From the NCBI GenBank assembly GCA_002389675.1, contig DGQF01000055.1:70199-134198 (forward strand): a DNA stretch of 64,000 nucleotides. Direction: 5' to 3'. Source of the DNA: Gammaproteobacteria bacterium UBA4421. GTDB lineage: Bacteria; Pseudomonadota; Gammaproteobacteria; Pseudomonadales; Azotimanducaceae. Each line of letters begins with the position of its first letter. Position 1 is the first letter of the stretch. The notes beneath the pieces were generated by a model. That model searched no databases. It was not told where the DNA came from and was given only the letters and a program-made list of their open reading frames with translations. Shown here in pieces: positions 16,686-25,410 of the stretch. The position numbers and the translations under genes are program-made.

Positions 16686-17465
16686 CTAAGCGGTTAACCC
16701 AACCTCAACGCGACCCAGTTGTTTGCCAAAGTCACCGTAATAATTGCCCGGCGCAAAAGCAGTTTTGCCGTAAGCACCGGTGATCACCATATGCCCCGAT
16801 TGCAGGGTCTGGCCATGCTGCGCCAATGTTCTTGCGAGTGTGGCCAGAGATTCAAAATGGTTGTCAATATGGCCCATGCTGGCCACGCGTTCGATGATGC
16901 CTTGTGTGTTGCCAATGGTCACCTCGAGTTGGTCGAAATCATCGATGCTCCGCGGTGGCTGGCTGCTCGCGCCGATAACAATGCCCCAATTAGACAGGTT
17001 ATCAGCAACGCGTAGTCCTGGAGATGCGCCCGGAGGCAGACGTTTCTGATTCACCTCAAAGGCCGGTAGTACTGCCGCTACGGCAGCCTTTGCATCGGCT
17101 GCGGTGGCCTCGCCCGAGAGCGATTTCCCTAGACAAAAGCAGACCTCGTTTTCGATCTGACCTCTGCATAAGGTCGCCACGCTCAGGGAATCGGCTTGTG
17201 TCTTGATGCGGCTTTTGAGAATAAAACCAAAGGGTCGTACGCCCGGTCCCATGGCGTTGCGAGAGGCACCCGATGTCATGCCAATTTTCCACCCGCCGAG
17301 GGTTTCACCGGATTCAAGCCAGCGCTTGAGCAAGGCCAACTGCAAGTTTTGCCCTTCTTTAATCGGCAAATCAAGGCGCGCGAAATCGTTACCGGTTGGG
17401 TCAACACCTAGTTCCGGATTTTGGTGCAAGCGCCAAAGATGGTCCAGGATCTCGTTATTACGCAT
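16686..17465 (-). CDS. 2-keto-4-pentenoate hydratase / fumarylacetoacetase-like family
   Basis: A 259-residue protein of the MhpD/HpaH family. Recognisable segments are GWKIGMTSGASRNAMG (about 58-73), the metal-site run QIENEVCFCLG (about 102-112, Glu104 and Glu106) and AFEVNQKRLPPG. Family members hydrate 2-hydroxypenta-2,4-dienoate or decarboxylate oxalocrotonate in meta-cleavage pathways, using a divalent metal. Its presence next to oxygenases fits ring-cleavage metabolism, but no extradiol dioxygenase of full length is present in the window. A 173-bp divergent region separates it from the amidohydrolase gene. Confidence 0.83.
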   Translation of the reverse strand: MRNNEILDHLWRLHQNPELGVDPTGNDFARLDLPIKEGQNLQLALLKRWLESGETLGGWKIGMTSGASRNAMGPGVRPFGFILKSRIKTQADSLSVATLCRGQIENEVCFCLGKSLSGEATAADAKAAVAAVLPAFEVNQKRLPPGASPGLRVADNLSNWGIVIGASSQPPRSIDDFDQLEVTIGNTQGIIERVASMGHIDNHFESLATLARTLAQHGQTLQSGHMVITGAYGKTAFAPGNYYGDFGKQLGRVEVGLTA

Positions 17466-17510
17466 AGCTGATAGGTATTAAATGATGCTAAGTATCAAGC
17501 ATGTCAATTG

Positions 17511-17533
17511 CAATGCGCGCTTGCAAGGCATTG
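17511..17533. repeat. Nested inverted repeat in a divergent promoter region
   Basis: CAATGC (17511-17516) and GCATTG (17528-17533) form perfect arms, and between them lies the 8-bp palindrome CTTGCAAG. The element lies 46 bp upstream of the hydratase-like gene start, inside the divergent region shared with the amidohydrolase gene. It could be an operator or a 5'-UTR hairpin. Confidence 0.3.
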
Positions 17534-17638
17534 GCCCACAGCGAGCAAGGAATTTATTTGAATCGGGTGCGCATGGCGTAATTTGTCGAAACGCGGTAAC
17601 TTTAACGCCTTAATTATTTTTTGCGGAGAGAGGTCAAC

Positions 17639-18817
17639 ATGTCCTATGCGCCGAATCACAGAGCTTTTTATGATGCCGACAGCCATATCATGGAACTGCC
17701 GGATTTTCTCAAAGCCTACGCTGATCCAAAGATTCGCGATGAAATCCCTGAGGTGAGTTACAGCGCTTCGATAGTGACTGATGAAGAGGTAGCGGTGATT
17801 ATGTCGCAAGGCGGCAAGCACAGCTCCGAGCACGTCGCAGCGCAGTTGGCGCTGGGGGATCGGCTGATTGAGAGCTCCAAAGAAATTCAAGCCCTGGGGG
17901 CGTTTAACGCGGGGGATCGATCAGCAGCGATGGATCTGCTTGGGTTTAAAAAACAGCTGGTTTTTGCCACCCATAGTGTTGCGTTTCCTTTCCATCCTAG
18001 CAGTAAAAAGCCTGCGCAGCTGCGCTACGGCGCAGCACGCGCACACAACCGCCACATGGCCGAATTTTGCGGTCAGGACGACCGTTTAATGGGGGTTGCC
18101 ATTGTCCCGCTGGATGACCCAAAACGGGCGATAGAGGAGGCTGAGTGGGCAATAAAAAATGGCCTTGAGTCGATATGGGTGCCTCACCGGGCGCCGATCG
18201 GTCATTCCCCGGGTCATGTCGAACTTGATGGGTTTTGGGCACGCCTGGCGGAAGCTGGGTTACCTTTTTTGCTGCATGTCGGTGGTGCGCCGCTGCAGAT
18301 TTCTAAAGGCTGGAGTAACAACGGTCGTGGCGCGACGCGGGATTGGTTGGGCGGCGGTGAAAACGTCCGCACTAAAGATGCAACGGTGTTGCATCAGGCA
18401 CCAGAGATGTTTTTAAGTATGTTAATCGTGGATGGAGTGCTTGAGCGTCACCCCAATTTGCGGGGAGCCGTAGTTGAATTGGGGGCGGGTTGGGTGCCTG
18501 AGATGCTGCGGCGTCTAGACGCGGTGACTCGGGCCTATAGCCGAGCCGATACATCTGTGCGATTTTCCCGCACACCGTCCGAGCAGGTCACACAACAGTT
18601 GGGTTTCACGCCAATGCCACATGAAGACGTGGGTAATATGATTAGGCAATCCAACCCTGATTTGTATTTATTTTCCAGTGATTATCCGCACATAGAAGGT
18701 ACTCGAGACCCTATTGCACGGTTTGAAAAGAGTTTGCCACAAGGTGATGAAGGCTTGAAAACTCAGTTTTACAGCGAAAATTTCCTTCGTCTTTGGCCGC
18801 ATTCGAGAGTGGTTTAG
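17639..18817 (+). CDS. Amidohydrolase-2 family metal-dependent hydrolase
   Basis: A 392-residue TIM-barrel protein of the amidohydrolase_2 family (ACMSD/LigY-like). It starts with YDADSHIMELPDF, a degenerate form of the strand-1 metal motif, has PFLLHVGG with the strand-5 histidine, and ends with SSDYPHIEG, the strand-8 Asp motif. The ATG at 17639 follows a GGAGAGAGG ribosome binding site. Members decarboxylate or hydrolyse ring-cleavage products. Its stop is only 2 bp before the ATG of the Baeyer-Villiger monooxygenase gene, so the two are translationally coupled and probably act in sequence. Confidence 0.87.
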   Translation: MSYAPNHRAFYDADSHIMELPDFLKAYADPKIRDEIPEVSYSASIVTDEEVAVIMSQGGKHSSEHVAAQLALGDRLIESSKEIQALGAFNAGDRSAAMDLLGFKKQLVFATHSVAFPFHPSSKKPAQLRYGAARAHNRHMAEFCGQDDRLMGVAIVPLDDPKRAIEEAEWAIKNGLESIWVPHRAPIGHSPGHVELDGFWARLAEAGLPFLLHVGGAPLQISKGWSNNGRGATRDWLGGGENVRTKDATVLHQAPEMFLSMLIVDGVLERHPNLRGAVVELGAGWVPEMLRRLDAVTRAYSRADTSVRFSRTPSEQVTQQLGFTPMPHEDVGNMIRQSNPDLYLFSSDYPHIEGTRDPIARFEKSLPQGDEGLKTQFYSENFLRLWPHSRVV

Positions 18818-18819
18818 TG

Positions 18820-20439
18820 ATGCTCAAGCGTGTCGATGTTGTTGTAGTTGGTGCAGGGTTTGCGGGCATGTATTTGCTGTATCGTCTGCGGCAGTTAGGC
18901 ATGAAGGCCGAAGTTTTGGAGATGGGTGATAACGTTGGCGGTACCTGGTATTGGAATCGATACCCCGGCGCGCGGTGCGATGCTGAAAGTCTGGCTTATT
19001 CTTTTTCGTTTTCGCCTGAATTGGAGCAGTCTTGGCAATGGAGTGAGCGGTATGCAAAACAGCCTGAAATTCTGTCTTACGCGGAGCATGTCGCTGATCG
19101 TTTTGATCTGAAGAAGGACATACGGTTTGGTCAGAAGGTCTCCAGCGCGGTTTATGATCAGGGCAATAACGAGTGGCTGGTACTGACCGAGCAGGGGCAT
19201 GAGGTTCGAGGACGGTTTTGTATTATGGCCACGGGTTGTTTGTCCGTCCCGCAGTTACCGGCAATTGACGGATTGAGCGCCTTTGAAGGGCCTATTTATC
19301 AGGCCAGCTTGTGGCCCCATGAAGGGGTGGATTTTACTGGTAAGTCGGTAGGTGTCATTGGCACTGGTTCTTCTGCGATTCAGGCGATTCCGGTTATTGC
19401 GCAGCAGGCGCAACGGTTGCAGGTTTTTCAGCGTACGCCCAATTACAGTGTGCCTGCTGAAAATGCGCCGCTCGATGCAGCCTGGTTGGCCCAGTTTAAG
19501 ATGCATTATCGCGAGCACCGACGTTTTCATAAGCAGGGCTTGAGTTCTGGTTTTGGCGACTTGGAGATTGCGCCGGTTGAACGAGTGCCGGTTGCTGAAA
19601 CTGCTGAAGGCATGAGCCCGCAGGAGGTCGCGGCGGTGCTAGAGCCCTACTGGCAGCGCGGTGGCGCCTTTTTCTTGTCGGCTTTCGCTGATGCTTTGAT
19701 CAATCCCGCGTCCAACCATCAAATCGCAGAATTTGTGCGTAATAAGATTCGATCGATCGTGCAGGATGCGGACACAGCAGAACTGCTGTGTCCTAAAAAC
19801 TTCCCGATAGGCTCCAAGCGCATATGTGTTGACACGGGTTACTACGAGACGTTCAACCGCAAAAATGTACAGCTGGTTGATGTCGCGAAAGACCCCATAA
19901 AGCGCGTAACAGCAAACGGTCTGCAGACCGATGCTGGGTCATTCGACTTTGATATTCTGGTGCTAGCGACAGGATTTGATGCAATGACGGGGGCCTTGTT
20001 GAATATGGATATTCGCGGCAAGGAGGGCATGACGCTTGCGCAAGCGTGGCAGGCGGGTCCGCGTTCCTATTTGGGGTTGGGGGTGCATGGGTTTCCCAAT
20101 TTCTTTACAGTGACAGGGCCTGGGAGCCCGTCTGTGCTGAGTAATATGTTGGTTTCTATAGAGCAACACGTCGACTGGATGGCAGGTTGTTTGCAGCATA
20201 TGCTTGGCTCGGGCTTTCGACGTATCGAAGCTGATCGGGTGGCGCAACAGCAATGGACTCAACATGTCAACGAAGTGGCAAATGCAACGCTGTTTCCTCA
20301 AGGAGGTTCGTGGTATTTGGGCGCAAACGTGGCGGGCAAGCCGCGGGTATTTATGCCCTATGCGGCGGGCGTTGGTCCGTATCGAGAGATCTGCGAAGAT
20401 GTTGCCAAGGATAACTATCGCGGCTTCGCATTTACCTGA
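18820..20439 (+). CDS. Baeyer-Villiger-type flavin monooxygenase, variant fingerprint
   Basis: A 539-residue class B flavoprotein monooxygenase: FAD site GAGFAG at 11-16, the GGTWYWNRYPGARCD element at 40-54, and NADPH site GTGSSA at 181-186. The BVMO fingerprint FxGxxxHxxxWP reads FEGPIYQASLWP at 155-166, so the usual His is Gln161. The ATG follows the upstream stop by 2 bp. Type I BVMOs convert ketones to esters or lactones with NADPH and O2. With a hydrolase in front, ketone to ester to acid plus alcohol is a natural reading, but the Gln variant leaves activity open. The 3' end overlaps the PRISE gene by 8 bp. Confidence 0.9.
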   Translation: MLKRVDVVVVGAGFAGMYLLYRLRQLGMKAEVLEMGDNVGGTWYWNRYPGARCDAESLAYSFSFSPELEQSWQWSERYAKQPEILSYAEHVADRFDLKKDIRFGQKVSSAVYDQGNNEWLVLTEQGHEVRGRFCIMATGCLSVPQLPAIDGLSAFEGPIYQASLWPHEGVDFTGKSVGVIGTGSSAIQAIPVIAQQAQRLQVFQRTPNYSVPAENAPLDAAWLAQFKMHYREHRRFHKQGLSSGFGDLEIAPVERVPVAETAEGMSPQEVAAVLEPYWQRGGAFFLSAFADALINPASNHQIAEFVRNKIRSIVQDADTAELLCPKNFPIGSKRICVDTGYYETFNRKNVQLVDVAKDPIKRVTANGLQTDAGSFDFDILVLATGFDAMTGALLNMDIRGKEGMTLAQAWQAGPRSYLGLGVHGFPNFFTVTGPGSPSVLSNMLVSIEQHVDWMAGCLQHMLGSGFRRIEADRVAQQQWTQHVNEVANATLFPQGGSWYLGANVAGKPRVFMPYAAGVGPYREICEDVAKDNYRGFAFT

Positions 20440-21523
20440 GGTCGGGTAAAACCTTACGCGCGCGAAGATCATCGAGCCAATGGCAAAAACTGGCTTCGCT
20501 GTTGAAAGTTTGGGTAAACCCAGCTTGTTTAATTTTAACGGTGCTGACAAACGTGGGTGCTGGTGCGCTGCGGGCCCCTGTGGCAAAACAAAGATCGGCA
20601 TAATGGTGTGATTCGCCGAGAATCTCTGGCAGGGTCAGTGGCTGTAATTGGTAATGCTGAACAATCTCCGGCCATAGATGAGCACGATCGTCTAGATATG
20701 CCGCAATGCTCATGGGTTCATCTGGACCAGTTTCTACGCCAAGCGTCGCAGCGATTGCCGGCCACATGTCTCGCCACATGAATACCTCTCCGTTGGTGAG
20801 ATTATAGATTTGACCCTCTGCGATGGGCTGTGTTGCCGCCCAAACGCAAGCGTTGCCAACCAAACGAACGTCGGTTGCCTCCCACACCCAGTCTGCACCC
20901 CCGGGATATGCGAAGGCTAGATTTTCGAAGGCTCGCATTGCAGCATAAACCCCGATGACTGGGGGTAGGTTCATCACGACACCGTGGTTTGGTCCAACAA
21001 TCAACTGGGGCCTTAAAATGGTATAGGCGAAGGCCTCAGTGGTTGCCTTGGCAGACAGATAGTCCTGTTGTTGCCAGTAAAAGTTGGCGTGTGCAACGCG
21101 CGGCTGTGACTCTCGGGCTGGCACGCGCATCGGTGTTACGGCGGCCCCATAAGCTTTTGTGCCCTGTAGGAGCGTGACCTGTTGAAGGTTTGCCACTTGG
21201 CATAATGGCTCCATCAGATTTTTCAACATCGTATCGTTGGTGCTGATTTGCTCCGGATCGGACCAACCGGCGATCAGGCCTGGCAGTTCGTATACTGCCG
21301 TGTACACCACATGCGTGATATCAGACAACTGGCGGACAGCTGCTGTGCAAGCCTGCGCATCCGTAAGATCTAGGCTAATGGCTGTGCAACGCTCCGATCT
21401 AAGCAGCGCAGGGGCGCGTCTGGACGCGGCGACAACTTGCCAGCCGGATTGGATAAAGGCCAAAGCGGCAGCGGTACCGACTAACCCGCTGGCGCCCACA
21501 ACCAAGACTTTAGGAGGATTCAC
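20432..21523 (-). CDS. PRISE-type (progesterone 5-beta-reductase-like) extended SDR
   Basis: A 363-residue extended SDR. Cofactor motif GASGLVG at 10-16, an arginine-rich second strand (ASRRAP, 33-38) for NADP(H), and the PRISE motifs QGTKAYG (120-126) and NFYWQQQDYL (147-156). These supply Lys123 and Tyr149, the positions of the catalytic pair in plant progesterone 5-beta-reductase. The family reduces the C=C of enones. It begins with GTG (21523-21521). It lies 38 bp downstream of the malic enzyme and is tail-to-tail with the BVMO. A steroid or terpenoid enone substrate is possible but not shown. Confidence 0.85.
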   Translation of the reverse strand: MNPPKVLVVGASGLVGTAAALAFIQSGWQVVAASRRAPALLRSERCTAISLDLTDAQACTAAVRQLSDITHVVYTAVYELPGLIAGWSDPEQISTNDTMLKNLMEPLCQVANLQQVTLLQGTKAYGAAVTPMRVPARESQPRVAHANFYWQQQDYLSAKATTEAFAYTILRPQLIVGPNHGVVMNLPPVIGVYAAMRAFENLAFAYPGGADWVWEATDVRLVGNACVWAATQPIAEGQIYNLTNGEVFMWRDMWPAIAATLGVETGPDEPMSIAAYLDDRAHLWPEIVQHYQLQPLTLPEILGESHHYADLCFATGARSAPAPTFVSTVKIKQAGFTQTFNSEASFCHWLDDLRARKVLPDLR

Positions 21524-21561
21524 CGATTACCCAGTTAAATGGCGGAAGCGGCGCATCTGGG

Positions 21562-23253
21562 CTAGATTCGCGTGATCGTAGGGTAGTCGGGTTGCCACAG
21601 TCCATTTTGCAACCGGCTTTCGATATCCTCTCGAGTGGTATTGGCAAATCCGTCGTCGATGGCTTTATTGGCAACTGCGCGGGCCACATTGATGGTGACA
21701 TCGCGCAGACGAGATATTTCCGGGAATAACATGCCGTTCGCCAGTTCCTCATCGGTGACGGACTCGGCCGCGGCGAGCGAAGCTGCGCTGACCATATTGT
21801 CAGTGACAACAGAGCTGCCCGACAACAGTGCGCCTAGGCCCAGACCCGGAAAGATGAAGACGTTGTTGCCCTGCCCAATCTTGAATGTTTGTCCGCCGTA
21901 ACTGACAGGCTCAAATGGGCTGCCCGTTGCCACCAGCGCTTTGCCGTTGGTCCACTGCAGCAGATCGTGGGGTGTTGCTTCTGCATAATGTGTCGGGTTT
22001 GAAAAAGGTAAAATGATCGGGCGCTCGGTTGCGCTCATCATGGTCTTAGCCATGGATTCGGTGAACGCGCCCGGTTGACCTGACGTACCTATGAGAATTG
22101 TCGGTTTGTAATTTTCTATAACTTCCTCAAGTCCCCTATGTTGCGGTGCACTCAAGCCATGTCTTTCCGCGAGATGGCTCTCCCAAGCCAGCTCGGATTT
22201 GTAGGCATCACGAAAAGGTTGATCGTCAACCAGCAAACCGCGGCTGTCCAGAACGGCCAGGCGCTGTTGGATATCACCCGCGTCCAGTCCTGCTTCGGCC
22301 AGGGCTGCTTTGATCTGGCGTGCAATGCCCAGTCCCGCGGCGCCTGCGCCGTGGATGACAATGCGTTGCTCAGTTAGGACTCCACCGGAAATTCTCAGCG
22401 CACAGAATAATCCAGCAAGCGTGACGGCCCCGGTGCCTTGTATGTCGTCGTTAAAGGATAGAATCTCGCCGCGATGATGCTCTAGAATTTCCAGCGCGTT
22501 GTCTTTGCGGAAATCTTCCCACTGCAGTAAGGCCGCGGGCATAACGGTGCGCACCGCATCAACAAACTCGTTGATAAAGTCTGTATACGCTTGGCCTGTG
22601 AGTCTGCGCTCTGGGCAGCCGAGGTAGAGATCATCGTTTAGCAGCTCGTCGTTATTGGTGCCCACATCTAAGCTGATGGGTAGAGTTTCGGCAGGGCTGA
22701 TGCCTGCGCCGGCGACATATAAGGCCAGTTTGCCAATGGAAATTGCCATGCCGCCAGCACCTTGATCACCGATGCCTAAAATAGACTCGTTATCGGTCGC
22801 CACGATCAATCGGATGTTTTGTGTTCCGACCGCGGCGGCAAGTACCTCTGCGATTCTGCCTCGCATGCTAGGGTCTATCCACAGCCCGCGCCCTCTTTGG
22901 AAAACCTGGCTGTAGTTTTGGGTGGCCAAGCCAACGGTTGGGGTGTAGACGATGGGCATGTAATCGGCCATATGATCCATGAGGATTTTGTAGAACAGAT
23001 GTTCGTTGCGTTCCTGAACCGCGGCTAAACCGACGTATTTATCCAACGGATCCGTCAAACGTAACAGCGATTTGTGTGCTCGACGTGCCTGTTGCTCAAG
23101 CGTATTTTGTTGCGGTGGAAGTAGTCCATGCAGCATAAACTCGTCGCGCTCTTGTTTTGTAAAAGCGCTTCCTTTGTTGAGCAATGGATCCTGAATAAGT
23201 TCTTTTCCCCGCTTGTGAGTTTTCAGTGCAGCGGGTTGTTGGGGGTTAGTCAT
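21562..23253 (-). CDS. maeA: NAD-dependent malic enzyme
   Basis: A 563-residue malic enzyme of the large (eukaryote-like/SfcA) type. PIVYTPTVGLATQNYSQVFQ-like segment near 100-120 holds the catalytic Tyr, RLIVATDNESILGIGDQG follows, SFNDDIQGTGAVTLAG has the metal/substrate Asp pair, and a dinucleotide motif GAGAAGLG lies mid-protein. It decarboxylates malate to pyruvate with NAD(P), feeding acetyl-CoA and gluconeogenic flux when the cell grows on acids. The ATG at 23253 has no strong Shine-Dalgarno. This is a core-metabolism gene inside the catabolic region. Confidence 0.95.
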   Translation of the reverse strand: MTNPQQPAALKTHKRGKELIQDPLLNKGSAFTKQERDEFMLHGLLPPQQNTLEQQARRAHKSLLRLTDPLDKYVGLAAVQERNEHLFYKILMDHMADYMPIVYTPTVGLATQNYSQVFQRGRGLWIDPSMRGRIAEVLAAAVGTQNIRLIVATDNESILGIGDQGAGGMAISIGKLALYVAGAGISPAETLPISLDVGTNNDELLNDDLYLGCPERRLTGQAYTDFINEFVDAVRTVMPAALLQWEDFRKDNALEILEHHRGEILSFNDDIQGTGAVTLAGLFCALRISGGVLTEQRIVIHGAGAAGLGIARQIKAALAEAGLDAGDIQQRLAVLDSRGLLVDDQPFRDAYKSELAWESHLAERHGLSAPQHRGLEEVIENYKPTILIGTSGQPGAFTESMAKTMMSATERPIILPFSNPTHYAEATPHDLLQWTNGKALVATGSPFEPVSYGGQTFKIGQGNNVFIFPGLGLGALLSGSSVVTDNMVSAASLAAAESVTDEELANGMLFPEISRLRDVTINVARAVANKAIDDGFANTTREDIESRLQNGLWQPDYPTITRI

Positions 23254-23360
23254 ATGGTGCTGTTTTTGTAGCCGGGCGCGGATAATACAATGCTCACCGG
23301 GAATGAGCCATCACGTTCTAGCGGGTGTTGGGTTGTATGCTTAAATTAACCCTTGCTTTG

Positions 23361-23378
23361 GGCATAACGGGTTATGCC
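23361..23378. repeat. Inverted repeat containing the stop codon of the kinase-like gene
   Basis: GGCATAAC (23361-23368) and GTTATGCC (23371-23378) are perfect 8-bp arms separated by two bases. Read on the minus strand the TAA stop of the kinase-like gene is inside the first arm. No U-run follows, so it is at most a weak transcript-end hairpin. Confidence 0.35.
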
Positions 23379-24394
23379 AAAAGCTCAAAAGCCTTCAGTT
23401 CATGGAGTGAGCGCATGGCATTGCCGAACAGCGTGCGTCCTAAAGTCTTGCCTCTTTCATTTGCTAAATCGAGCGTTCCAGCAATCACTGTTGCATAACA
23501 CAGCAAGTAGAGGGCGCAAACTTTATAGCGTTCGCGACAGGTCTGTAGATCGTACTGGATGCCGTTGGTCGTAAGCGCTTTGTGATAGATAGCCACCCAG
23601 TCATGCCCGGTGCGCACCTCATCGCTGAGGCTCTGGGTGACAAAGTAGGCTAAGTCCTGTTCCGGTGCTGAGGTGCACACGGCCTGCCAGTCGACCAGCG
23701 CGATTTCATTTGGGCCGAAGAAAATGTTGTCCAAGCGAACGTCAGCGTGCGTGACGCAGATCGGATCAACCGTCATTTGAGCTAATAGTTCGCCGACCAT
23801 CTTGGGCAAGTTGGGGGCCAGACTCGCTGCATAATCATCAATTAAATCAGGGAATTGCTCGCTGACCACAGGCCAACCCATTGCGAATCCGGCGCACATA
23901 CCTTCTTGCTGGCGGGCATTATTGTGGGAAACCATGGCGGCTTTAGTCTGCCAGGTACTTGCATGGAGCGCCGCAATGCCCTCGATTACAAGCTGCGCAT
24001 CTGCCGCGGTGCAACCTGCGACTTGGTCGCCAACGCGCATCTCTTTTAGATCCTCAAGCAGCAGTACAAAATCGCTGGTTGTCTTGTCAAATTGTGCGTG
24101 AAAACACTTGGGAACCCGCAGATGGATTTTGGTGGCAATGTTTTGGTAAAAATCCACCTCTCGTTGGTACATGTCATAGGTGGCAGCGACCGCGCGATTC
24201 TCCGGGGCAGGAGAAGGGAATTTTGCGATGATGCTGGCGGGTCCTTGTTCAGCGTCGAGGTTCAGGCGGGTAACCATGCCAATGATACCTGCGCCAGCGC
24301 CAAAATATTCGATCTGGAAATCTCTGATGGGGTAACCCATAGCTTGGGTTAACCATTGAGTGGTTAGGGCTTTAGCAGAGGTTGGGAAAGACAT
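23372..24394 (-). CDS. CHK/ecdysteroid-kinase-like phosphotransferase
   Basis: A 340-residue protein kinase-like small-molecule kinase. The catalytic loop reads VTHADVRLDNIFF (HxDxxxxN) and the metal loop ALVDWQAV; DFVLLLEDLKEM is the hinge region typical of the EcKL/CHK group, also annotated as phosphotransferase or DUF1679-like. Such proteins phosphorylate hydroxyl groups of small molecules; animal relatives act on ecdysteroids. In bacteria the family often sits with acyl-CoA and SDR genes. It lies 46 bp downstream of the EthD gene on the same strand. Substrate unknown. Confidence 0.83.
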   Translation of the reverse strand: MSFPTSAKALTTQWLTQAMGYPIRDFQIEYFGAGAGIIGMVTRLNLDAEQGPASIIAKFPSPAPENRAVAATYDMYQREVDFYQNIATKIHLRVPKCFHAQFDKTTSDFVLLLEDLKEMRVGDQVAGCTAADAQLVIEGIAALHASTWQTKAAMVSHNNARQQEGMCAGFAMGWPVVSEQFPDLIDDYAASLAPNLPKMVGELLAQMTVDPICVTHADVRLDNIFFGPNEIALVDWQAVCTSAPEQDLAYFVTQSLSDEVRTGHDWVAIYHKALTTNGIQYDLQTCRERYKVCALYLLCYATVIAGTLDLANERGKTLGRTLFGNAMRSLHELKAFELLA

Positions 24395-24440
24395 ATTTAT
24401 TCCTAGATTTCTTCTGATTTAGGCTGTGCCGTTGTTGGGC

Positions 24441-25214
24441 TTAGCGGCGGTCGATGATGGTGTGTTCTTTGCCGAACCAGATGGTTGAGCGGTTCATATC
24501 TATGAAATTATTCTCGTCTGTGATGAAGGCCTGATTTGCCGCCTTTGCTTCTGGTGTGGTGGGCGCGGTGCCGCGATCTACCCAAGCCTCAGCATGCCCA
24601 AGGTAGGCGGGGACTTGTGTATTGCGAGCTTGCCGCATGGCGGCGTCCAGGTCAGAGCCGGCTCGATGCACCTGTCGGTAGCATAAAACGCCTGTAGCTT
24701 GAGCGTGTGCTCGGACAATGGGGCCGTGTTGGGTCAGCCAGTAGTGTCTTGCTTGTTCCTCACTCAGGTGTCTTTGGTGACGCAGTGGGAAAAATACCCG
24801 TGCGATATTACTTTTGACTTTGGCGGTAATGTTTTCTGGGCTCGGGTTGACTTGGGGGTATTCATAGGCCATCCAAAGCGGCGATTCAGGCAGGTCGATG
24901 AAGGTGGCTTCATCTGCCAAAAGTGCGGCACCCGCTTTTTTTCCGGCGGGACTGGCTGACGCTGCTGCAAATTCGTCTTCGGTCGCCCACCATAACTCGG
25001 CAACGCCGTCATACTGGGGTTCCATTTCCCCTCTTGCCGCTTGCATGGCGGCATTGGCCGGATCTTCCATAGTGTGGGTTTGCACGTATCGCAAAATGTT
25101 CAGGTCGTTGGCAAAGCTGGCCACTAGCGGGCCGTGCTGATGTAGCCAGTAATCGTGAAATTCGGCCAATGACAGATGTTTCTTTCTGCGCAGCACAAAA
25201 ACCAGTCGAATCAT
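24441..25214 (-). CDS. Tandem EthD-domain protein
   Basis: A 257-residue protein of two EthD-like ferredoxin-fold repeats. The first carries SLAEFHDYWLHQHGPLVASF (about 15-34), the second SEEQARHYWLTQHGPIVRAH (about 148-167); the matching WLxQHGP runs show an internal duplication. EthD is needed for the P450 system that degrades ethyl tert-butyl ether, and related dimeric alpha-beta barrels act as decarboxylases or lyases. The ATG at 25214 follows a GGGAGG element; the frame is open further upstream with no site there. No cytochrome P450 is nearby. Confidence 0.82.
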   Translation of the reverse strand: MIRLVFVLRRKKHLSLAEFHDYWLHQHGPLVASFANDLNILRYVQTHTMEDPANAAMQAARGEMEPQYDGVAELWWATEDEFAAASASPAGKKAGAALLADEATFIDLPESPLWMAYEYPQVNPSPENITAKVKSNIARVFFPLRHQRHLSEEQARHYWLTQHGPIVRAHAQATGVLCYRQVHRAGSDLDAAMRQARNTQVPAYLGHAEAWVDRGTAPTTPEAKAANQAFITDENNFIDMNRSTIWFGKEHTIIDRR

Positions 25215-25410
25215 CTCCCGCCTCCCAAGGTGCAATAGACTCCAACAGACTATCACCACTGACCCTGCCTAACCAAGTCTGCGGGACGCTTTGGTGACAC
25301 TTGAAAAGTTGCAAAGGGGGCACAAGGCAGTCAGGGAGCAATTGTCTGGGCTATACAGAGGTCTCTTGTTTAGCCTAATCTTGAGTTTTATCGGTATTAA
25401 GGAAAAGGAT

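Noticed and set aside
19963..20601. 212-codon minus-strand frame opposite the end of the BVMO gene
   Set aside because: It is the complement of BVMO coding sequence and extends into the PRISE gene in a different frame; no domain features.
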